Source: Eutreptiella sp. 'Long Island Sound 2002' (Eukaryota; Euglenozoa; Euglenophyceae; Eutreptiales; Eutreptiaceae). Taken from it: a DNA stretch of 64,000 nucleotides. Both the position numbers and the translations under genes were made by a program. The stretch is from assembly GCA_964036045.1 (NCBI GenBank), contig OZ038385.1:24195853-24259852 (forward strand), read 5' to 3'. This document shows, piece by piece, positions 47,040 to 56,821 of this stretch; position 1 is the stretch's first letter, and each line of letters opens with the position of its first letter. The notes below the pieces were generated by a model. That model worked only from the letters and a program-made list of their open reading frames with translations, did no database searches and was not told the DNA's origin.

Positions 47040-47456
47040 ATGTCAACGCAAAAAGCGACACATAGCGAGCGAGAGAGAGAGGTGGCAATTGCGTTCATTT
47101 CTGCCCTGGGCCTCCAGGACATCAATTTCATCTCAATTCCAGGTATTTTCATGTTCACAAAGTATTCGATTATGGACCCGATCACGGTCGATTTGGTACA
47201 ACAGTTTTTCCACGATCTACACTATGTATATGCGATCGATTTCAGGTTGCATGTAACAGCACAAACAAGTATTGCGAGTATTTCATCACTTGTGTGGCAG
47301 GCAGCCGATGCAGTGTTGCTGGGTAAGATTGACCAGCTCAACACGCGCATGAATCGCATGAAAAATAATACCAACGTGATCGCCATAAGAATCATAAATG
47401 GCCCTCGCCCCGCCTACCCTGTCACAACTCACGTCACGGAACGTTACAGCACCTGA
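47040..47456 (+). CDS. Hypothetical ORF of the island
   Basis: I chose ATG 47040 because an AT-rich leader (tataatttaaaaaag) precedes it. The 138-residue product begins MSTQKATHSEREREVAIAFI and has mixed hydrophobic and polar composition with no long simple repeats. Two helices may pack (ITVDLVQQFFHDLHYVYAID; DAVLLGKIDQLNTRMNRMK). No family is recognised. The context suggests a virus-derived gene. Confidence 0.4.
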   Translation: MSTQKATHSEREREVAIAFISALGLQDINFISIPGIFMFTKYSIMDPITVDLVQQFFHDLHYVYAIDFRLHVTAQTSIASISSLVWQAADAVLLGKIDQLNTRMNRMKNNTNVIAIRIINGPRPAYPVTTHVTERYST

Positions 47457-47717
47457 CAACTCAGATTGAGGAAATGTGGGGACCCTTGACATTTCCTTGA
47501 TTCCCGCAATACAATGGTCTGCATGGTCTGCTATACGTCCTTAAAACCCTGGTGTCGGGCTTGGAATTGAAATTTCTTTCTTCTTGCCAACAGTTGAAAC
47601 AGTTGTGTAGTCTCAAAAATGCCACATTGGTACCCCGGTAGCACTGCTATTGCGGTATTACGCACATCTATGTCTTATAATGGCACGATGAAATAGGTGT
47701 TGTAAATGCAGAATACA

Positions 47718-47878
47718 ATGAAGAGCGGCGCAATAGATATGTTCACTGGCATTGGTGGACTTGGTGCACTGTTGCCCGTAAGACCTGTTATCTACGGTCA
47801 GATTCGTTGGATGTGGCTGTCATACATGATGATGCCTACACTGTCACACAGGAGGCGGGTTTGCTGCAAGGCGAATGA
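47718..47878 (+). pseudogene. C5 cytosine DNA methyltransferase fragment, frameshifted
   Basis: From ATG 47718 the frame reads AIDMFTGIGGL, the S-adenosylmethionine-binding motif I of C5 DNA methyltransferases (usual form DLFaGiGG), then RPVIYGQI, the usual second strand. The next conserved piece (SLDVAVIHDD, expected near motif III) appears in a different frame and too close, so about 20 codons are missing at a shifted junction. The catalytic Pro-Cys motif and everything downstream are absent. Such enzymes modify viral or host DNA; this copy cannot be active. No restored sequence is given. Confidence 0.6.
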
Positions 47879-47891
47879 GGTGCGAAAATAA

Positions 47892-48266
47892 ATGCAACGT
47901 GGTCAGTCGCTTTACCCAACTGGTCGTCTTTCAAGCGTCACTGTGGCATCAGTATCCAACATCACAGAGGGTGTGACAGATGTGGTACAGAATACCACGT
48001 CGCGTGTCCGCATTTTCGTTGATGCTGTACACACTCAGCCTCACGTAGCATTTCAAAATCTTTTGGATGGAACCTGGCGAGGATCCACGAGTGCTGACCC
48101 GGGTGTCATAAATGTGAATAATCGTGTTGGCTCGGGTAAAACTGTACTGCTCCTCGGTCAGACAAGCAGCGAGCGCGATGGCATTTGGAGATGTGGTGAT
48201 GGGACTGCACAACAGAAAAAAGCCATTGAGCATGGTACAGTGGTCCTGAGAATGCTCAACTTCTGA
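47892..48266 (+). CDS. Phage-tail/fibre-like ORF
   Basis: A 124-residue ORF starting 13 bp after the methyltransferase remnant. It has the layout of a repeat domain found in phage and large-virus tail or fibre proteins: a VTVASVSNIT opening, then VLLLGQTSSERDGIWRCG (usual form RVLVKdQT...ENGIY). After the stop the following DNA stays open in the next frame (SGETILVVPTNTVAPTAHEK) to about 48424, so the gene was probably longer and is frameshifted. The likely role was virion structure (inference from family). Confidence 0.45.
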   Translation: MQRGQSLYPTGRLSSVTVASVSNITEGVTDVVQNTTSRVRIFVDAVHTQPHVAFQNLLDGTWRGSTSADPGVINVNNRVGSGKTVLLLGQTSSERDGIWRCGDGTAQQKKAIEHGTVVLRMLNF

Positions 48267-48398
48267 TTTTACGCCGCAGTGGTGAGACAATTCTTGTGGT
48301 TCCCACCAATACTGTTGCGCCAACAGCACATGAGAAACCAATGCTACATGCTGATGTTCTGTTGAGGCACGGCTCAGTTACAAATACAATTGATGGCA

Positions 48399-48708
48399 TC
48401 AATGTTGCGGATGTCCCCGGGTAGCCACATGTTCCTGGATCTGGATTGGTGGATAGATGGGTTGTATGTTGGCAACACGGTACAACAGGCCCGGGGGTGC
48501 AATGGTGTCCAGGATCAAAATGTCATTTTCGCCAATCTGGTAAACGTGGAATGGATTTCCAGGGAAAATTTCGTGCAGCTTCCGTGTGAGTGCGGCTGTT
48601 GACTGCTGAATGTAATGTGATTGGAGCGGGACCTCCTTTTGAAATATTTTCAGATCAGAAAAATCATATTGCAAGATTGTTTTTCGGGGGCACTGGAGAA
48701 ATCAAGGA
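48399..48708 (-). CDS. Hypothetical minus-strand ORF of the island
   Basis: The minus frame is open from a possible acceptor (gatttctccag) at 48709 to the stop at 48399. It reads DFSDLKIFQKEVPLQSHYIQ, then KLHEIFPGNPFHVYQIGEND and ILILDTIAPPGLLYRV. Its composition is protein-like and better than the overlapping plus frames, but the plus strand may carry the decayed tail ORF here. No ATG lies near the start and no family is recognised. Confidence 0.3.
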
Positions 48709-48709
48709 T

Positions 48710-49315
48710 CACGGCTGTGCGATGTCATGATTGTTAGACAAAGCGAGTTGATGGCAGATATAACACATAGTGAGGATTCTGATACCAGGAAATGCAGCCG
48801 CACATGCAAATCACGAGAAAGGCAGCACGAATTCATAGATCCATAGCATGACGATATGCTATGATATGATGCGTGTGGACTGATCAAATCCATTGGATAT
48901 AAAATAAAATTGATACAAACAGGCTGTCAGTATGAGGAAATGGCCCCGAAGATGGAAACTGGACTGGAAAGTGCTTGAACGGTGCCAACGGTCATTTGCA
49001 AAGGCATTCTGTTGTTAAAACATGACATGATGTCAGTACACAATAGTGATTGACATCTGCGCATGCCTTATGCTAAGGACAGCGAAAGATGGTAACCTGT
49101 TGGTGTCCTGTGAAATGCTTGACGTATGCCATCTGTTTCCAGGTTGCCTGGGGTCCCATGTAGCGGTGGATGATTGATAATATTCCATTGTCGCAATTTT
49201 CTGATATATACTGCCTGACACTTGCACCTCCATGGTCACATGCATACAACATGGCACCACGCCTTTATCTTTATGCAGCGTCAATGGACAGCGTTGGCGT
49301 CTTCGTTAAACAACA
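48710..49315. other. No assigned gene in the island
   Basis: AT-balanced sequence with short ORFs on both strands only. Confidence 0.35.
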
Positions 49316-49690
49316 TTACCAAGCGTGCTGTCGGCCCTTTTCGGTTAGTTGATATTTTCCACCAGACATTGTGACGAACCCTGCAGAAACGGCGTCGTTG
49401 AGGGCTGTCTGTACTTGTTGCCGCACGTTGCCCGGTAACCACATGCAGGTTTGGGCCTGAGCCCCCGGTATGGCGGCGCCACCTGTACCTCGACTGTACA
49501 GCAACCGGACCATCCATTCCACCTTTCGCACCTGCGCGGGACTCCGCATATCCAGCAGAGCCTGTCGCACCCGCACAGAGTAGGGATCGGTACCCCCCTC
49601 CTCATTTTCCGGTTCCACGCCACCATATTCTGGAAAGGGATCACTTGCAGGGAACCGTAGTTGGGATTTGTATCTGGGGATAGTCGCCAT
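49316..49690 (-). CDS. Hypothetical protein with a winged-helix-like end
   Basis: ATG 49690 opens 124 residues. A Pro-rich N-terminus (MATIPRYKSQLRFPASDPFP) and an acidic linker are followed by two helices (VRVRQALLDMRSPAQVRKVE; NVRQQVQTALNDAVSAGFVT) and SGGKYQLTEKGRQHAW. The ending GKYQLTEKGR resembles the wing of winged-helix DNA-binding proteins, which is only a resemblance. A tttgcag acceptor lies just upstream, so a 5' exon or a leader intron is possible. Confidence 0.45.
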   Translation of the reverse strand: MATIPRYKSQLRFPASDPFPEYGGVEPENEEGGTDPYSVRVRQALLDMRSPAQVRKVEWMVRLLYSRGTGGAAIPGAQAQTCMWLPGNVRQQVQTALNDAVSAGFVTMSGGKYQLTEKGRQHAW

Positions 49691-49995
49691 ACTCAAAGAA
49701 CGCAACACTGCAAAACGAGGTCAGATGGGTCCACTGATCGGCGGAGGGGTTCATTCCTCTCCTGTAAGACCGAGCGGCTAATAAAATCTGGCAGGATACC
49801 GCGACCAGTTTGAATTGCCTGAAAATGCCTCATAAGAATGCGAAACAACCTGCGTCGTTGCAGCAGTTGGTGAAACGTTAACAGCAGCGGAAGGGGAAAA
49901 TTACTTTGTCTATTAGCCTCCTGGTAGGCCTGGTAGCATGGTGAGGATCTGAACGTATACAGAATGTATTAAGAAATAACTGGACAAATGAACAG

Positions 49996-50304
49996 ATGCA
50001 ACGCTGCCCAAGCACCCAGCGGTCAGCGGTCAGCGGAAGACAAGATGCGAACACCCTTTGTCAGCATAGCAGACAAAAAGACTTTTGCAAGCACCCAGAT
50101 TGTATTGCCAATGCAAGCGGTATCTGTCTCCATGGCAAGTGCAAGACAAGATGTTCACACTACAAAAGGCTACAATACAGGGCCAGCACAGAGACCATTG
50201 TAATGAAGGTATTGGACGTTATGATATTTTTTTCCCCTGGGAATACAGTACAGCAGGTACAATTACTCAGTGGACAAATTCTGCCCTGCGGCAGGTTGGT
50301 GTAG
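49996..50304 (+). CDS. Cys/His short-repeat protein
   Basis: 102 codons. Two repeats share the pattern [IL]C-x-H-x3-K-x2-C: LCQHSRQKDFCKHPDC and ICLHGKCKTRCSH. Tandem CxHgrqK..CKeC-type repeats are widespread in giant viruses, phycodnaviruses and algae (known), function unknown, presumably zinc-binding. Here only two units remain and the C-terminal half is unrelated, so it is probably truncated. Supports a viral origin for the island. Confidence 0.45.
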   Translation: MQRCPSTQRSAVSGRQDANTLCQHSRQKDFCKHPDCIANASGICLHGKCKTRCSHYKRLQYRASTETIVMKVLDVMIFFSPGNTVQQVQLLSGQILPCGRLV

Positions 50305-50493
50305 CACGTGACGCTGCAGCTATTGCACGGTGTGTGCCTGTCTTCAGCGCCTGATGTCCTTGCCGCTGCCCAGGATGATGTGCGTGTGGTGCTTCCTGCC
50401 GTAGCTGATGCGGCTTGTCCAGGATGATACGGGGTGCTCTTGGGATCCCGGCACGCAGAGCGCACTAGTCCTTGTTGGGTACAGACATGGGAT

Positions 50494-50775
50494 AGGAGCA
50501 TACCGGAAAGTGCACGGGGGCCCGGCCCCGCAGTGCGCTGCGTCTTCGCGGCTCGTGGAGGCGACGGCCCAGGCCGCCCGATGAGCGTGTTGATGTTGGT
50601 GTGGGGCGGGGGGGTGTAGCGCCAGCCCCCCCAAGGATTGCCTGTCACCTGCAGCTGGTGGTAATGGTGGGGTTTCTCACCACATCGATAGGTAGCATAC
50701 TGGTAGTGCACGGGGGCATCACCACGCGGGCGTAGGTTCGATGCCCGCCATGGAGGCGACGGAGGAGGCGGCCCC
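50494..50775 (+). mobile_element. tRNA-like dimeric retroposon (SINE), copy 1
   Basis: Left unit: gcataccggaaagtgcacgg to cgtggaggcgacgg. Right unit: atcgataggtagcatactgg, agtgcacggggg, then gtaggttcgatgcccgcc (B box GGTTCGATGCC) and again ggaggcgacgg. Both units end in the same word. The same left-right pair recurs at 56402-56715. Confidence 0.65.
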
Positions 50776-51359
50776 ATCATCTTTGGGCTAGTGTATTTTT
50801 CTACCGGGCCTCATATGGCAAACACACCACAGCACACACACCAACAACACATGCAGGCGCCCCGGCGCCGCCCTTCCTCCCCACCCCCTGTATGGCTGTA
50901 TGTTGACCTCCGCAAAAGCCAGTACCCACTGGGGTTTCTAAATCCTAAGGACCTAAATAGCCCAGGGCCAGTGGCAGTGGCCCACAAGGGTGACCTCTGA
51001 CCGCCCCACCCCCCATGACCTAGTAAACCCGAAACACAGGTATGTGGCCGAGAGGGGCCAACGCAAGCAGGCATGCCAGTGCACCGGCGGTAACCAAAGT
51101 GGGACACATCAAACGCTACGCCCCGAACTCAGTCCGAAGGCGACAAAGCCCTGAACCCTGTAGAAGCAGCCCGACTCTTACCCCATCCAGGGCGGAGGGA
51201 AGGGACAAAACTGCAAAGCACTGTCTGCGTGACAAGAACAATCATGCAACTGAGATGGCGATGAAGGTCGTGAGGCAGGCGCGGCTGGAGCTAAGTGGCG
51301 GGTCCACACCTGACCAATTGAGGCCCCACCAAAAAAAATCGGCGCCCGACTTCTGCTGA

Positions 51360-51490
51360 CCTTGCCGATTTGGTCTGCCGATTTATTGGGTTTCTGGATT
51401 TTGCTTGTCCTGCCGATTCCTGGGATTTCTGGGATTTTGCCGATTCGTTGACCTGTTGGGGTTTCTGGGATTCTGGGACACCTGGTGAGA
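51360..51490 (+). repeat. Dispersed repeat with gggatttctgg words
   Basis: Words gccgattcgtt, ctgttggggt and tctgggattctgggacacc recur at 59145-59225. It lies in the presumed 5' intron or flank of the kinase gene. Confidence 0.65.
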
Positions 51491-51755
51491 AGGGGGGCGG
51501 GGTGCAGTCTTTGCTGCGGGTTCCCCCGCAAGGGGGGAGGGGGGGCTATCAGTCAGTCACAGGCCAAGAAATCCCTTCAACCCCTGCTCTTGACCCCTCG
51601 GTCCATCTTGGTTCTTCACAGCTGCACGGTTCGCAATTTGTGTACCGTTTGAACTGCTGAACGCAGGCTTGGCATGCACGTTGAACATGGCTCTGCACGG
51701 TACTTCAGCGCATGTCGAATGAGTTGCCCACCCCCGCCCTGTCACTGGCTCTCAG

Positions 51756-54700
51756 GTATGAAGGGAGCACTGCTGTAGTTGACCTTGTCGAGTTTGGGAG
51801 GGATCTCTGCAAGGGCCGCCCTGACGTCAACTTGAGCTTCCAAGGGGCAAGAAGGATCGTCCATCTGGACGCATTGGTCTGCAGCATCATACTGGACAAT
51901 GCCATCAGCAATGCCATCAGACACTGCTCACCCGACGATCCCAGTGTACACCTCGAGATCGCCGTGCAAGAAGACGACATCGCCATGGAATCCGATGAGA
52001 CACCAGTGCGTGTGCAATTTCTGACCACAAACTACACTGACAGCCGCAAAGGCCAGATCGAGCGATGGAATGGGACCGGCCCCATTGTCATCAGCGACGG
52101 ACCCCAGCAGGAGCAAGCCCCCATGTCCATGAGCAATGGGATCGGATTGAAGCACGTGGTCATGGCAGCCGGGAAATACAACATCGATGTCGAATTGTGG
52201 CAGGAAGACGATCGTGTGTTCTTCAAGGCAACCTACCCTACCACCGTTGCCAGCCGTCAGTCGTCCGACTGTGCGTTCGCAAATGACCAAAACGATGCAC
52301 AGCCGCTCCCCAGTGGGCTGCAGATCGCGTGCATTGATGACAGCAAGGTCGCCCGCATAGGCCTGCATGGGGCGCTGTCGCGATTGATCGATCAAAGCAC
52401 TGTCACTGTGTTTGGTAGTTGCTCGAAGAGGTCGACCAATTCAAGCAGCAAGTCATGGAAGGTCCCCTCCCGCTCCGCCTCTGCCCCTCCCGAATGGCCA
52501 ATGCCCATTGGCAGGTTGTGGGCCAACCAACGCCAACATGTGGTGGCTGGACTGGACCTTGACCCGAGAGCTACAGAGCTGCCAATTTGGAATTACTTTT
52601 GGGCGCCCCCCCCTCTATAAGAAGACACAGCACACAGCAGTTTTCCACCCTCTACAGGTCAAAAAGGAAAATTTTGCAAAATTTTTTTTTTATTGTGACC
52701 ACTCACAATGATGAAATATGCTATGTGAAGCATGTTTTTAGCCCCTCTTTGTGTGTTTTTCACCTTATTTGGGTGTTGGGGGGGGGGGTCCCAAGGGGAC
52801 AAGGGCACAATCTGCTTATGCAGTTTTCCAACCTCGGCAACTCAAAAATTGAAATTTCCAAAATTGATTTTTTTTATATTCTTACCATCCAAAATGATCA
52901 AATATCCAATGTAAAGCATGTTTTAGCCCCTCTTTTTGTGTTTTTCACCTTATTTGGGTCCCACCTCCCCGCCCCTCTGCCTCTGCACATAGGCCAGCGG
53001 ACGCTAATAGACGAATGCCCTCTTTATGTGTTTTTCACCCTATTTGGGTGTTTTCGGGTGAGGGGGGGCTCCCAAAGGGGCCAGGGCACAACCTGCTTAT
53101 GTAGGCTTCCAACCTCAGCAGCTCAAAAATGGTCGTTTCTCTCCCTTCTTCGAGGTGCCTTGCCGAAGGCAATATAATTTTACTGAAAATGCATGCCTGT
53201 AGGCGATGTGCCCACATGTGGGCCACTTCTGATTTTCCCCCCGCGCTTGGCGTTCGGGACCCCCCGAGAATGCAGGGGATTCCAAACGGACGGTTGGTCT
53301 TGTGGTTTTCAAAGCTTGAACATTGCGAAGCTGCTGGTGCGGCACCGGGGTACTTTTTCCGATGTGCCTCTCGTCCCAATGGGTGCCGGTTTTGTGGACT
53401 ATGTGCTCACCATTGTTAATGCTGATTGTGTTGTGTGGGCCGTTGAAGCGCCCTATGGACCTATGGGGGCCTGTGGGGACCTATGGGGGCCTATTGGGGA
53501 CCTATGGGGACATATGGGGACCGGTGGGGACCTATGGGGGCCTTTGGGGACCCAAGGGGACCTATGGGGACCCAAGGGGGCCTATGGGGGCCTATGGGGA
53601 CCTATGGGGGCCTATGGGGACCTATGGGGGCTTGTGGGGACCTATGGGGGCCTGTGGGGACCTATGGGGACCTATGGGGGCTGTGGGCACCTATGGGGGC
53701 CTATGGGGACCTATGGGGGCCTATGGGGACCTATGGGGGCCTATGGGGGGCTATGGGGACCTGTTGGCACCTATGGGCACCCATGGGGACCGATGGGAAC
53801 CTATGGGCGCCTATGGGGGCCTGTAGGGACCTATGGGGGCCTGTGCGGACTCATTGGCATCTATGGGGACCTTTGGGGACCCATTGGCACCTATGGGGAC
53901 CTCTGGGGGCCTATGGGCACCTATGGGGACCTGTGGGGACCTATGGGGACCCATCGGGACCTATGGGGACCTATGGGGGCTTGTGGGGACCTATGGGGAC
54001 CTATGGGGACGTATGGGGGCTTGTGGGGACCTATGGGGGCCTATGGGGATCTATGGGGACATATGGGGGCCTATGGGGACCTGTTGGCACCTATGGGCAC
54101 CTATGGGAACCTATGGGCACCTATGGGGGCCTGTGGGGACCTATGGGGACCTATGGGGGCCTATGGGGGCCTATGGGGGCTCATTGGCCTCTGGGGGCCT
54201 ATGGGCACCTATGGGGACCTATCGGGACCTTTGGGGACCTATGGGGACCTTTGGGGACCCATTGGCACCTATGGGGACCTATCGGGGCCTATGGGGACCT
54301 ATGGGGTGGGGGGCATCAACTTTTTGCCCACCCATTTTGACACCAACCCCCCCCCCTTCCTCCAAGCATCAGATCTATATCAGACATATCACACATCTTG
54401 TTGTATACGCTGCAAAAACAACATGCCACATCAGACATCAGACATGAGACTTTATACACAATCCTGCCATGGCCCTGTCAGGACTCATTTTTTGGGCCTG
54501 ATTTTGTGTCTAGTGCCAATGAATCCATGTGAAACTATGTTATATTGGCCGAGTCCCAACTAATTTGTGGCCACGCAGAGTACTATGTGCTTTGTGGACC
54601 CGGTGTCCCATCTTTATGGTCGCTATGGGGTGCCATACGGAACCGGCAGCTGTACATATTGCGCATGTATTGCAAAGGTTGCATTTATTTCAATTTTTCA

Positions 54701-55736
54701 ATTTTTTTTTATAATTTACACGACTTACCGCAAAAAAATAATTACGCGCCCTTACCGCAAAAATAAAAAAAGTCAATTTTTTTTAATAATTTACACTACT
54801 TACTTCAAAGAAAAATTACACGCATGTACCGCAAAAAAAAATTACACGACTAGACGAATTTTTCGTACGCGGCTTACATTTTTCACGTTCATCATGCTGC
54901 TTCATCCACATCGACAACACATGCATCAAATGCTTCCATGATGTGCGTCGCATTTCACTACCACAAAAGGATTCAAAAGCGAGATCACGAATCCTACGCA
55001 AAGCATGCTTGGCGAGGTGGTCAGAATAAGGAGCCACACCAACAACAAAGACATAAATGAATAAGAGGACGCACATCCTCTTATTTGGGCAGGAGTGTAC
55101 GAGTTTCATTGTAACAGTTATTCATTTTTCTAGCACCCAAGTACTTCTTGATCACAGAGGCATCATCGTTTTCATTAAGGGCGCATCCAGGGCACTCTGT
55201 TATCACCCCATCTTTCCTTTTTTTCCTTTATGCTCAGGAGAGGCCTTAGGCAGGGCCCGAAACAACTGCTCAACATTCCGCATTTTTCTTCATTTCATGT
55301 CTTTTTTTTCGATTAGGGAGCGCACCATGCATCATGTATGTATCCCAGGGGAAGTGTTGTTTTTCTGTGGAGCTGTGGTGGGCATTAGCATGACCTCTGT
55401 GTGGCCCCCCTTGCTCTCACTGCCTCTCTGACAGGATGCCATATTGCCATTCTGGATCAGAACATCGACCTCCCGGGCAAGAATGTATTTGGCACTGACT
55501 TGATCAAAGAGTTGCGGTCTAAGGGTTGCAGGGCCATGCTTTGCATCCGCTCGGGGAATGTCTCGCAGGCTGACCAAGAACTGTACTTTCGGAGCGGGGC
55601 CAACAGTGTGTTCGACAAGGAACTCACATTCAAGGAACTGGCCCTGGAGCTTGGACGGGAGTATGCGCAGTACTCGCGGGAGGGCGCTCAGCACCAGATG
55701 CCGAGAGCATCGAAAGCATCACTGACGTCTGTCTGA
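51756..55736 (+). CDS. Histidine-kinase-type ATPase plus receiver domain (two exons, one frameshift)
   Basis: Exon A 51756-52461 follows acceptor tggctctcag|G. It holds a HATPase domain with N box IILDNAISNAIRH and a G-box region MSNGIGLKHVVMAAG, then the start of a receiver (IACIDDSKVA). After donor GGAAG|GTCCCC and acceptor CTGACAG|GATGCC, exon B 55435-55736 completes the receiver: phospho-acceptor Asp in IAILDQN, Ser in CIRSGN, Lys in VFDKE, and a normal stop. These are hybrid phosphorelay proteins; no H box is visible, so upstream exons are missing or the protein lacks one. Near 52415 one base seems lost: VFG continues in a different frame as LLEEVDQFKQQVMEG up to the donor. It is either a pseudogene or a sequence error. 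A 3-kb intron splits the receiver. Confidence 0.75.
52625..53130. repeat. About 190-bp repeats in the kinase intron
   Basis: Three diverged units share tgtttttcaccttatttggg, poly-G/ctcccaa, agggcacaa(t/c)ctgcttatg and ttccaacct. Confidence 0.8.
53452..54306 (+). repeat. 10-bp minisatellite (cctatgggg[a/g/c]) in the kinase intron
   Basis: About 85 units of cctatggggN, strongly G-rich on the plus strand. With a 10-bp unit every three repeats restore the frame, so all three plus frames read the same decapeptide (GPMGTYGDLW). The resulting long ORFs are not genes. Confidence 0.97.
54690..54862. repeat. AT-rich tandem repeat
   Basis: Three or four units of ttttttataatttacac followed by acttaccgcaaaaa. 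Confidence 0.75.
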
Positions 55737-55982
55737 GAAAACACATGCAGAAGCAGGGTGAGCAATTTCTGTACACTTTGCGAATTAGCCCTATGATGCC
55801 CTATGATGGTGACGAGCACCTACCATTTCATCTGGGCATTCCGACTGCTTCGTGTTCAGGCCAACAGGCAGCGCATTGTGCTCTCTTGGGCTCAGCTCTC
55901 TGTGCAGATGCGTCCTGTGGGGTAAATTGCCATATGCTCTGACTTTGAATATGCGCTGCTAGGAGTGCGTGGGGCTGCCAAG

Positions 55983-56168
55983 ATGGCATTGTGCACCACC
56001 AATATGGCATTGTGCACCCGGTGCACAGTGGTGCACGACCATTGTGCACCAGCAATATGGCATTGTGCACCCGGTGCACAGTGGTGCACAGCCATTGTGC
56101 ACCACCAATATGGCATTGTGCACCCGGTGCACAATGGTGCGCAACTATTGTGCACCACCAATATTGCA
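55983..56168. repeat. 53-bp palindrome-rich minisatellite
   Basis: About 3.5 units. Each holds gtgcacccggtgcac and cattgtgcacc...ggtgcac, so GTGCAC dyads are spaced regularly. The last unit diverges to gcattgtggtt. Confidence 0.9.
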
Positions 56169-56255
56169 TTGTGGTTTATAAGTTTACATCTTGATGATGA
56201 TACATGATGATGATGATGACACAAGAGTTTATGTAAAGGGTGGTCCGTGCCCTGT

Positions 56256-56335
56256 GGTAGCATCTCGTCGTAGTACAGTGGGCAGCATGCCCCTCTTCCG
56301 TCCTGCAGAGGTGGGTTCGAACCCCGGGGGGGATA
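56256..56335 (+). mobile_element. tRNA-like retroposon unit
   Basis: A-box-like gtagtacagtggg and B box GGTTCGAACCCC at tRNA-like spacing. The anticodon arm would be cctct/agagg with a 10-nt loop, which is not a proper tRNA. Read as SINE head. Confidence 0.55.
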
Positions 56336-56401
56336 GAGTCGCACCAAACATCCCGAATCCCCCACTTTGCTTTTTGGTGGTGGTACATTGCCTTTTGGCG
56401 G

Positions 56402-56715
56402 TGGTTAGTATAGGGCGAGCATACCTGAAAGTGCACGGGGGCCCAGCCCCACAGTGCGCTCCGTCATCGCGCGCCGTCGCGAACCGTGGAGGCGACGGCG
56501 CCGGCCCAGCAACTCATAAACAGTTGCTGCTCTTGGTTGGCGTCGGCGGTAGGCCTTTTCAACCGGCCTAGCATACCGGGTAATGTGCAGTGGTGGGTTT
56601 GGCAGCAGTTATATCACCACATCGGTAGCGTAGTATAGTGGAAGTGCACGGGTGCTTCGTCCCGGGGGGCGTAGGTTCGAACCCCGCCGCCAGGCCTGTA
56701 GACGACGGCGCCGGC
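56402..56715 (+). mobile_element. tRNA-like dimeric retroposon (SINE), copy 2
   Basis: Left unit gcatacctgaaagtgcacgg to ccgtggaggcgacggcg. Right unit cggtagcgtagtatagtgg, aagtgcacgggtgc, gtaggttcgaaccccgcc. Same order as 50494-50775. The right unit keeps good A and B boxes. Confidence 0.65.
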
Positions 56716-56749
56716 GGCTGGTCTCTTTGCCCCCCCTGTTGGCACATTG

Positions 56750-56821
56750 TCGTGGCGCTATAGTGGACAGCCACCCAGCCTAGAGTTCCCTGGGGGTAGG
56801 TTCGAATCCTGGGGGCTCGTG
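56750..56821 (+). mobile_element. tRNA-like retroposon unit
   Basis: gtggcgctatagtggac (A-box-like), then gtaggttcgaatcctgg (B box) and ggggctcg. Arms pair only in part, so it is not called a functional tRNA. Confidence 0.5.

Larger units (their letters stand above)
45990..50330. mobile_element. Compact ORF-rich island, probable decayed viral insertion
   Basis: Unlike most of the window, this stretch has no G or C run of 8 or more. It carries closely spaced ORFs on both strands: a C5 methyltransferase remnant (47718), a tail-fibre-like ORF (47892), a 124-codon ORF (49690 to 49316) and a Cys/His repeat ORF (49996), the last of a type common in giant viruses and phycodnaviruses (known). At least two ORFs are frameshifted, so the insert is old. 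Boundaries are set only by composition and by the flanking transposase and retroposons. No capsid or polymerase gene is visible, so the virus group cannot be named. Confidence 0.45.

Noticed and set aside
51712-51755. H box of the histidine kinase in MSNELPTPA (as a variant of SHELRTP)
   Set aside because: The phospho-acceptor His would be Asn, the distance to the N box is too short, and a good acceptor at 51755 places this part in an intron.
53193-54563. 456-residue ORF rich in GPMGTYGDLW
   Set aside because: Produced by the 10-bp minisatellite; all three plus frames are open.
56256-56335. Functional tRNA gene
   Set aside because: The B box is good but the anticodon arm has a 10-nt loop and the acceptor stem has a mismatch; neighbours show a retroposon family.
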